A stretch of DNA of 64,000 nucleotides. Origin: Pelobates cultripes (Eukaryota; Chordata; Amphibia; Anura; Pelobatidae). Under the pieces are notes generated by a model, which saw only the letters and a list, made by a program, of their open reading frames with translations, was not told the origin of the DNA and searched no databases. The position numbers and the translations under genes were made by a program. Positions 12,601 to 23,994 of this stretch are shown here, piece after piece. The number at the start of each line of letters is the position of its first letter. Within the stretch, counting starts at the first letter, position 1. The stretch is from assembly GCA_933207985.1 (NCBI GenBank), contig OW240912.1, positions 76,944,829-77,008,828 on the forward strand, given 5' to 3'.

Positions 12601-15600
12601 ATAGAGCTCAAATTGGGGATAGCTTATATGTAGCATTGGAGTGTGCCTACTTTGTTTCATTTGTTATTAGCCACTAGAGGTGATGTCAGACAGCAGTGAT
12701 TTAGACTGCTGAGGCTGCAGAAGCAGTCTCATTGCTCCAGAGCCACTATATTAAGCTACAATTGTTATGGCACCCATAGTATTCCTTTTAAATTAAGGAC
12801 TAGAAGGACTACTTGCTAAAGTATTTCAAATATTTCAGAATACATCTGGGTTTTAGATAAAATAAGTTCAAAACAAAGAATCATCACATTTCATCCTTCA
12901 TGTTATTCTCACCTATTAATAATAATGCTGCATCCATAACAGCTGCACCGTTCAGCATGGTAGCCATCAAGATGTCGTGACCTGGGCAGTCCACAAAGGA
13001 CACATGTCTGTCAACAGAGAAAAACAGGTTGTGGTGAATGTGTACTTAAAGGAGGAATAGGACATAAAATGTATGGTACTTTACTAAAATCTGTAATGCC
13101 CCTTTCCTTCCTTTTAGATTTTTTTTGTTTTGGCCATTATAAGTATGTCCGATCCCTGTTTTTCTTTATATACCCTATAAAATAAGCAAACTTAAAGGAC
13201 CACTATAGTGCCAGGAAAACAAACTCGTTTTCCTGGCACTATAGGGTCTTTAGCTTCCCCCCACCCTCAGGGTCCCACTCCAGCTGGGCTCAAGGGGGCT
13301 GGAGTTAAACACTTACCTTTCTCCAGCACTGGGCTCCCTCCGCACTGGGGAACTCTCCTCCACCAGACGTCATCGCTGAATGCGCATGCACTGCAAGAGC
13401 CACGCGCGCATTCAGACAGTCCATAGGAAAGCATTTCTCAATGCTTTCCTATAAACATCCAGCATCTTCTCACTGATTTTTACAGTGAGAAGCACAGAAG
13501 CACCTCTAGTGGCTGTCTTATTAACCCCTGTGTAAACATGGCAGTTTCTCTGAAATTGCTATGTTTACAGCTGCAGGGTAAAAACCTGGGGGACCTTGCA
13601 CCCAGACCACTTCATTGAACTGAAGTGGTCTGGATGCCTATAGTGATCCTTTAACCCCTTAAGAACACATGACATGTGTGACATGACATGATTCCCTTTT
13701 ATTCCAGAAGTTTGGTCCTTAATGGGTTAAAGGAACACTATAGGGTCAGGAACACAAACATGTATAGGGTCAGGAACACAAACGTGTAAAAACCACCATC
13801 TAGCCTCCCCCGGGCCCCTCATGCCTCCCTAAATAAATATAGCAAAATCTTACATGTATTCAAGCCTGAATCTGCTGGCTCTGCCCTGTCTGCCTCAGAC
13901 CATCAAGCAGTCTGCTGACATCATTATAAGTGGTAGCGTGACCCAATCACAGTGTTTCTCCATAGGATTGCCTGAGACTGACAAGGAGGCAGAGCCAGCA
14001 CAATTCAAACAGCCCTGGCGAATCAGCATCTCCTCAGAGAGATACATTGAATCAATGAATCTCTATGAGGAAAGTTCAGAGTCTGAATGCAGAGGGAGGA
14101 GACAGAATTTTTGGATGCATTTTAGGCAGCCATGACCAAGGGAGAATCTCTAACAGCCATCTGAGGAGTGGCCAGTGAAGTTATCACTAGGCAGTAATGT
14201 AAACACTGCATTTTCTCTGAAAAGACAGTGTTTACAGCAAAAGCCCGACGGTAATGATTCTACTCACCAGAACAAATTCAATTAGCTGTAGTTGTTCTGG
14301 TGACTAGTGTCCCTGCCCTTGCTGTATGCCCTGCCTCAGTCTGACAATATTAGCACTCTCTTGTGGTCTGATCAAATGTTACTCATAGAGAATACATTTT
14401 ATTGGACAGTTTCACCGCAACTTAAATGAAAGAAAGGAGGGGAAACGCTCATTAAGTTTGGTGCCAGTGCAGGTTGTGTAATTTCTGCACAGAATTTATA
14501 TTAGGCAACCCAGAACAGAGTTCTAGGCTGCTTAAGTCACGTGTGCCAGTGTGCAACTAACCACCAACACAAAAGGGCAAATATCTCTGTGCAGTTTTTG
14601 AAATTCTGCATATTCAGACTCCTACCACCATGACCACTACTAAATGCAGAAGTGCCTTTGGTGGTTGGAGTAACCCTTTAATGACACCTCAAAGCACTTA
14701 ACTGTAGCATGCATTAGGGCTACTAAACTGGTTAATGGATTGCAGGATAAAACATACAAGGAAAGGTTAAAGAATCTTAACATGTATAGCTTGGAGGAAA
14801 GACTAGACAGGGGGATATGATAGAAACATTTAAATACATAAAGGGAATCAACACAGTAAAGGAGGAGACTATATTTAAAAGAAGACAAACAACCACAACA
14901 AGGGGACAGTCTTAAATTAGAGGGACAAAAAGTTTAAAAATAATTTCAGGAAGTATTAACTTTACTGAGAGGGTAGTGGATGCATGGAATAACCTTCCAG
15001 CTGAAGTGGTAGAGGTTAACACAGTAAAAGAGTTTAAGCATGTGTGGGACAGGCTTAAGGCTATCCTAGCTATACGATAAGGCCAAAGACAAATGAAAGT
15101 ATTTAGATAATTGGGCAGACTAGATGGGCAAATGGTTCTTATCTGTCGTCACATTCTGCTATTCTGCATGGGAGAGTATTGATTACCTCCTTGTTGTTGC
15201 TGAATGAGCCACGGCAATAAATAGGCTTTGCAATACGGACATACTTATACTACTTAAAAGAATATCATATGCAACCACAGACCACCAATTAATCCACCTT
15301 GAAGATAGAACTGAAAGTAGAATAGGGAGTGCAGGTTATTACAAGTAAACTAAAATAGGTATCTATAGCAAACTGTTCTCAATTACCTGATCAATTTAAA
15401 ATTCCCCTTTGTGTTGACTAGGTCTGTTGGAAATTCATCTGGTGTACTGCTGCCACAAGAGCGGTAGCATTCAGGCCGGGAACAGCTGGGGTCATCCAGT
15501 TTGTAGATCTGAAATGTATAAAGAAACAGGTTTTTGCACTGGTTTGTAATGGTAGTTTCAAAAACAATTACATCATATAAGGATTTTGTAGATCCCCAAA

Positions 15601-18600
15601 GAAGTGTAAGACTAAGAGCACTGCTGTGTACTGGCCTTCTGTTTCTTTTTTCAAGTCACAAATAAAACAGAAATACCACTAAATGCAAAGCGGTTAACGG
15701 AGACAAAAAAAAACCCCCAAGCCTCATAGCAAATTACCAATGAAGTCTAGGGACATCACTTGATTCAAAGTACATTTTGAGAGAAAAAAAGTGGTCTATG
15801 GAAGATCACACTGATGATGGCTGCTGGGAAAGAACAAAACCTGACTGTGGTAGCCCAGCAAGTTAACCATATGACAAAGTAGTCCTTTCTTTTTCTCAAG
15901 AAATGTTATGACCTTGCAGGGTATGCTGGCTGACATTTTTTTTATGAAATACTCAGAAGCACATGCCCGATTCAAAAGCGTGTGTGCTGCCACTACTTCC
16001 CACCTAAGCAAACACTAGCATGTTAAGGCCTCATTGAATTAAACTTGTACATGTCATGTTCCACCTGTGTGAGGAGCTCAACAAATAAATTTAAAAAAAA
16101 ACACACCATTTTAAATTGTGGTTTGTTTAACCCCTTAAGGACCACACTTCTGGAATAAAACGGAATCATGACAAGTCACGTGTCCTTAAGAGGTTAAACA
16201 CTATTTTGAGATTGTGAACAATTTGTAGCAGACAACAGCATTTCAAGTTAGTAAACATAACATAATTACAGCATCTCCATTAAAATGAAAGCTATAATGC
16301 ACAGTGTAAAACGAAGTTTAACATTTCACAGTAGATACATCCACCAGCTGATGCAGGCCCCTCAATGCTGTAGCAGTAACAGCAGCTGCAAAACATGATT
16401 GCAACCTGGGTCGTAAACTAACCTTAGCATTGGCATATCCCAGCTTGATGGTAATATTCCGCTCCAGTTCATTCTTAAATCGGACAGTGTGCACACCAGA
16501 TATAGCTTTGACTACAGTGGACTTTCCATGGGCTACATGCCCAATGGTACCTAAAACAAAACAGAAATGTGTCACTATACTATTGGTTTAAAAATGTAAC
16601 AAAAAAAAATGTTTTATATTAATAGCCCAGCTTGATTACATTAAATGGAAAAGGCGAGAGATTTTTTTTTTTTTATGTATTATTGTTGGGTAATCTTATT
16701 GCATTGCCATCTATCAACACGCTTGTTTTTTGGTTGCTTTTTTTATGCCCTAAAGTATGTAGCATTGTGAGTATTTCATTTCAGTTCACAAGACATGGCT
16801 TGTTTGTAGTTGGTAAGAACCATAGCAAATACCACCTGGTGAGTTACACAAACTATACGAACATATTAACAGAATAAATATGTATTTAGCTTTATCTTCT
16901 GTGTTTTTGCATATAACCTGTTAAAAAAAAAAAAAAATGCACAGAGAAAATCTCAGAATTTGTATTTCATAAATTTTCTTGTGTGATAGCAATGTAATAT
17001 GTAAAAAAGTGAATTTTGTAATCAAATAACTATGAAACACATCATCTAGGTCTCGATTAGAGATGTCGCGAACTGTCCGCCGAACTGTTCGCGAACTGTC
17101 CGCCGGCGAACAATAGTGTGTTCGCGTTGGGCGAACATATCCGATTTCCAGTCCGCCCCCTATACGTCATCATTGACTAAACTTTGACCCGGAACCTCAG
17201 TCAGCAGACACTTCCTGGGAGGGAGGGTCTGCTGCTGATTGACCCGGAACCTCACAGCCAGCAGACACATTCCACCCAAAGTTTACTCAATGACGACGTA
17301 TAGGGGGCGGACCGGAAATCGGATATGTTCGCCCAACGCGAACACGCTATTGTTCGCCGGCGGACAGTTCGCGACATCTCTAGTCTCGATGTGTTAAAGA
17401 GCTTATCACCATGTAGGCTCAACATTTAGTGATTAAAAAAAATCAAAAAAAAAAAATCATCTTCTCCCCAATACACAAACCAATTGCTTCTGTTCACTTC
17501 AATTGAAACCTCTCCCGTGAATGCATAATGCACATACTGCAGACTCCAGACAGACCTGGTCTGTGCAGCTGTTAATTTTCAAAATGAGTAGCTCCTGTAA
17601 AACTCTCTAATGTAAACACTCTATGCAGGGTTAGTATCCCAGCACCATAACCACATCAATAAACTGAAGTGGTTATGATGCCAAGAGTGTCCTTTTAATT
17701 AATCCAGTGTGCACCTGTATTTCCTTTTGTGATTCTACCGGTGTAAGAAGACATGTGATTTTATTTGAAACTTGGATTTTATTGGAATGTTCTAAAAACA
17801 GGTCTTGTCTGACCCATCTAAAAGAGTAGGTGCTGACAAATATTTGATGGGTTAAGAAGCCACATTGGTGTGATGTGTGTCACTACAGTTGTTAGAAGGC
17901 ACAAAAAGTGTATCTGTAAACACCCTGTGTTTTAGATATGTATAATGCTACTTACACACATACAGGTAAGATTCCATACTGGCATACATATTTATTTAGC
18001 ATGTTTCTTACATTTGTTAGAAATGTCTGGTTTGTGAATCAGCACTAAAAATGATAGCGTTGCAGCAAGTATAGCACACTGAGTAATTACCAGGTTAAAG
18101 TGTTGTGTACAGTCACACATGATCTTTGTTTAAAATTAGACACTAAGCGATAATGAAAACTCAAGGCCAGATACCACTGAGGTCCGAGTCTGGAGGATTG
18201 TTGCCAGGAAGCCAAAAAAAGAACATATAAGTGCGTGCCAAAAGAACACAATACTTAGAATTAAGTGGGTATCCTTGTCAATGTAGGTTTACTGAAATGT
18301 TAGGATACAAACTGGAGACCCCCATCCCCTTAAAACATACAATGCAATATGTAAAGCAAAGTCCAAGGTGACACTCCATTATGTAGTCCAGAAATAACAT
18401 AGAATCTTTCCCAAAAATTTAATGCATGCGCCTGGAGTGACATGTTCTGTCTCCGTGCAGACAAAATATTCCTTACACACTGAACCCAAGAATGTTATTT
18501 TATGCAAAATGATACAAACCATAAAAATATGTGGATGGAGTGTATGCAATGTGCTAGGAGGGGTGTGTAGTGGTGGAGGATTGATTGTGCCTGGGTATAA

Positions 18601-21600
18601 AATCAGTGCGTATATATGGAACTGTAAAGTGACAAGCCATGTTTGGCTTGATAGCAGCACTTAAAGGGATCCTATAGTGCCAGGAAAACAAACCAGTTTT
18701 CCTGGCACTATAGGCTCCTGGAGTGCCCCCCTCCCTTGCAGTTGAAGGGGTTAAAACCCCTTCAGCCACTTACCTTAATCCAGTGCCGGGCTCCCTCGGC
18801 ACCGGTGACCTCTCCTCCCCCGCCGACGTCAGCTCCCGAGTAGAGCCGAATGCGCGGCCAGAGGCGTGCGCGGGCATTCAAACACACCCATAGGAAAGCA
18901 TTACTCAATGCTTTCCTATGGCAATCTTATTTGACCCTGAGGACGTCCAGTGTCAAATAAGTGCAATTTACTCAGTGTAAATCGCAGAAGCGCCTCTAGT
19001 GGCTGTCAGGGAGACAGCCACTAGAGGCTGGATTATACCTGCAATTTCTCTGTTTTCAGCTACAGGGTTGAAACTAGGGGGGACCTGGCAAGCTGAAGTG
19101 GTCTGGGTGCCTATAGTGGTCCTTTAACGTTACAGAAGAAAACCAGTATATTGGAAGTTCCTATCCAAGTACCAAAACAACTTTAGCTTAAATGACAGAA
19201 TTGTGCAGTGAGACTAAACGGGCATGGTCTAAACACCAAAATCACTTAAGTAAGCTGAAGTTGTTTTGGTGCTTAGAATGTCCCTTTTTGATTAACATAC
19301 ATATGCAGTGTAAATGACAAGTGACTATTTTAGTCAAGTTTCACAACATACCTATATTAATTGTTGCTTGTCTGCTGATGATTTCTGGTGAAAGGGGTGT
19401 CAGTTTTGAAACATCCTGTAGATAAAAAGAGACACTAAGTAAAGAGACACAATAAACCACTTTTGCAAGTCCTTAAATTACAATAAATATTTATATATAC
19501 AGCCAACAAATGCCACAATTTATAGAAAAAGGTTAGGTATATTATTCTGTCTTACATAAGAAAATTCAAACAGTCTGTCTTACATAAGTAAGTAGATACA
19601 TTAGTTCACGGATGTTCTACAGGTAGATCCCTAGATGTTTTAAAACTACAACATCTGGAGATGTACCTTTGAAAATTAGATATATATCTAGATCACATCA
19701 CACTGAAATAGGTGAATAAAAACTAATGAATAGGCATAAGGATGTGAAGAGGGATGGAAGCTGACCCTTATCACTACATATCCATGATATTCTACCAGCA
19801 AAATGTAGGTATTATGTGGATGATCTATTCGCTGCAAAATCTCATGGTCACTACTCTATCCTAATTCTCCTTGACCTCCTTTCTGCTGGTTTTTTATACT
19901 GTTGATCATCAACAGCATTTTCTAATCTCGGACAACAAGATACTGCTCTCTCCTGGTGCTCCTCCTACCTCACCCAGCGCTTTTAGTGTTTCTTTATCTG
20001 GCTCTGCCTCTTCCTCCCAACCTCTCTTTGTTGGTGTACCCCAAGGTTCAGTCCTTGGTCTCCTGCTGTTCTCAATCTATACTGCCTCCCTTGGTAAACT
20101 CATTAGCTCCTTTGGCTTCCAATTAGGGATCGACCGATTATCGGTCTGGCCGATATTCTGAATTTTCAGCAATATCGGTATCGGCCTATAAAGATGCAGA
20201 CCTGGGCCACCATCAGGGCGTGACAACTGAGATGGTTGTCATGTGCTAGGCTATCGTGGAGAGCCCAGCCGCATACTCTTACTTACCCTCCCAGCAGTTC
20301 CCCGTCTAAATCTCGCGAGTCGCACGCCAACCAGTGCGTTACCATGGCAACTCTCTGTACGCAGGCCGCAAGAGTTAGACAGGGGAGCTTCTGGGAAGGG
20401 AAGCAAGCGTGTTGCTGTGCCCCCTCTGCACAGTCCATGCCACCAGTGAAGGACATCACCCCCCTCCCTGGCCAGGTAAGAAGCAGGGAGGGGGGACTAA
20501 AACAAGACGTAATCTATCCCCCCTGCTCGCCTTCAAAATTTCTCTAGGGCTGCATCGTTCCTGTGGAACTCCCTTCCCTGATAGACACTCACCCAGTCTC
20601 CACGCCTTAAAAAATAATAATTAAAAACTCCCCTTTTCACAAAAGCATATCGATTAAACTATTAATGGCTCAAAAACAAACACACCAAGTCTTCATTGAA
20701 TACTATTCTACTTCCCATACACTTCCCTTACCTTTTGGGTCACTTTACCCCACTCCCTCTAGCATGTAAGCTCATTGAGCAGGGCCCTCAACCCCTCTGT
20801 TTCTGTGCATCAAACTTGTCTGGTTACACTTACATGTTTGTTAGTCCACCCATTGTAAAGCGCTATGGAATTTGTTGGCGCTATATAAGTATAACAATAA
20901 TGTAGAAGCCTGAATGTGATGACTACATGAAACAATGCTTTTAAAAACATGTTGCTCACCTAATCTTTTCTCTGAAAAGTAATGAGCACTGGTGATGTGC
21001 CTGCTGGTGCAGTTTATTGCATGAGCAGGTTAGAATGGACAGCAGTCAGATGATTAGTAGTCTATCTCAAAATGGCTGCTCAGCCAGATAAAAACAAAAA
21101 ACACTATATACACACATCGATAAAAGTAATAGATTTAAATGTAATAGCCGTTGCACTACCCCTTCTCAAATCTAATGAAAGTACCTCAACATCTATGTTG
21201 TTCTCTGTTCAATATCATTCAATTCACTGTCTCAATCTGCCAACCATTAAAAATAAATACTTTAATACGTGAATGTTACGTTGGAGGAGGACATGAAAAT
21301 GCACTGAAGCACACCCACTTCTTGAAGTGTAGTACCAACTTGCCAGCAGCTTACCCAACAGTGCTGCCAATACAAGTATTGTTTTTAAAATAATACAGGC
21401 TGGAATGGAGATCAAACATCACAAGTGGTACACAGGATAAGAATAGGATACTATAGGCAACAAAATTACTTTAGCTTCAAAGTGACACTATAGACACCAG
21501 ACCCACTGCAGCTTAAAGGACCACTATAGTGCCAGGAAAACATACTTGCCCCCACCCTCAGGGTCCCCCTCCCGCCCGGCTCTGGAAGGGGGAAAGGGTT

Positions 21601-23955
21601 AAAAACTTACCTTTTTCCAGCGCTGGGCGGAGAGCTCTCTGCCTCCTCTCCTCCGATCCGCCCCGTCGGCTGAATGCGCATGCGCGGCAAGAGCTGCGCG
21701 CGCATTCAGCCCGTCGCATAGGAAAGCATTTACAATGCTTTCCTATGGACGCTGGCGTGCTCTCACTGTGAAAATCACAGTGAGGAGCACGCAAGCGCCT
21801 CTAGTGGCTGTCAATGAGACAGCCACTAGAGGATTTGGAGGCTGGCTTAACCCATTGATAAACATAGTAGTTTCTCTGAAACTGCTATGTTTAAAAAAAA
21901 ATGGGTTAACCCTAGAAGGACCTGGCACCCAGACCACTTCATTAAGCTGAAGTGGTCTGGGTGCCTAGAGTGGTCCTTTAATGTAGTGGTTCTGGTGTCT
22001 ATAGCATGTCCCTGCAGTGTTAGCACAGTAAACACTGCCTTATCAGATAAGAGGCAGTGTTAACATTGTTGGCCTGTAACACCTATAGTGGCAGTCATTC
22101 AGATGGCCACTAGAGGTTCTTATCTCAGTTCTATGCACTGGAGTTCAATGTCTCTACACTCTGGGGAGACGCTGAATATTCGATAGAGATGCATTGAGAC
22201 AATGCAACTCGAATAGATGTTGATTGGCACAGGGTGACATTTTGCCATGCATGCGCGATATCCTCCCAATGCTTAAGCATTGGATGAGAACATCAAGAAT
22301 GAAGATCTCAGGCATGGAGTCAAGGTGAATAAAAGCTTTAATCTTAACAGAGGGGGAGGCCGGGGCCTAACGATTTATTCCAGCACAATAGTGTCACGAA
22401 AACATATTTGTATTTCTAACACTCAACACAATTTTGCTGTATAGATCATGCCCCTACAGTTTAACTGCTTTAATATCTGCCATTTAGGAGGTAAATAACT
22501 TTGTTTATACAGCCCTAGCCAACTCCTCACCCCCCCCCACCCCTTCATGTAACCTACACAGTCATCGTACATACATCCTGTAATGAGAAATCTAAAGCTT
22601 AAACTGCCTTATTTGCACATTTTGTGTAATCTGTTATGTTAATAGCCTATTAGAACCTCCCGTGTGTAAGTTAAATGAACAGAGGAGGAGATTAAAAACA
22701 AAGTAAAAATCCAAAAATATTTTTCACAGACACTCTGAAGTCGCAGCAAGAGGAGCTGTAGCTAGGGCTGCATAAAAAGAACCAAAAAAGTGATTTAACT
22801 ACTAAATAGCAGATAATTGAGCAGTGAGACTGCAGTGGCATGATCTATATGTCAAAAGTGCTTCACTGACCTAAAGTTGTTTTAGTACTTATTGTATTCC
22901 ATTAAAATGACACTATAGTCACGAGAACCCATACATACAGCATGTTCCTGCTGGCTTTTCAATGCTTTTTTAGAGGAAGGGCGGTGTTTACATTAGTGCC
23001 TAGGCTTTTCAATGTAAACGCTGCCTTTTTAGAGGAAAGGCAGTGTTTACATTGGTGCCTAGTAACACTTCTAGTAGCAGTCACTCAGATGGCATCTAGA
23101 GGTGCTCCCATCTCAGCAGCACCTACGTTTAGCATCTCCCTGCAGCTGAACATTCCCCATAGAGATGCATTGATTTGATGCATCTCTATGGGGAGATGCT
23201 GACTGGCACAGCTCTGTGTTTTGCTGCGCATGCACAATAGTCTATCAATGCTTTCCTATATTGGCTGAGATAATGAAGACTAATGAGCTCAGAGACAGAC
23301 ATGGCAAGGTGACTAAAATCACATTTTACTGAGATCGAAGGGAAACTGGGCACCTAAACAGCCACTTCAGGACTATAGTGTCAGGAATACGTTTGCATGT
23401 ACAAATTTCTGCAGCCCTAATGCAATGAGACATATCAAGATCTTGCTTGGAAGGGGCAGCCTTTGAGTGTACCAATTATGGAGTATGCTCTTGATGCAGA
23501 TGAAGACACAGACCCCTGGAATAATATGGTGTATAGCCAGAGGGGATTTTATAATCTCTCTCCCCAACAGGCCTGTATGGATGAGATAAGGAACCTAGAT
23601 GATACAGCACCTTATTTGTATACAACACCCTATTTGTATTTTAGCCTAATATACAGTCTACCGATCTAAAGTAATTAAAAAAAAAAAAAAAAAAAAAAGG
23701 TATTACGTTTTGCAGTTATGTTATACATTTAAACACAACTTCAATAAGAATCAGAAGTGCCCTCTAGTGTGGCCATACAAACGATCTTCAGGAACGACAG
23801 ACTAACAATCCAATTCATGAATCCCAACCAATATACAAAAACTCTGTGGTGGTTCAACTGCTGTAGAATATTTTGCCATGGTGAACACCCAGCTGTAATT
23901 ATAGAGCCAACACTGAACAAAAAATCCAACCCATGGTTATTTCCCATCTTTTGAG

Positions 23956-23994
<39 letters not shown>

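Noticed and set aside
21529..21950. Frames of 64-80 residues on both strands
   Set aside because: They lie in the GC-rich interior of a T2-like MITE whose sister copies do not preserve the frames.
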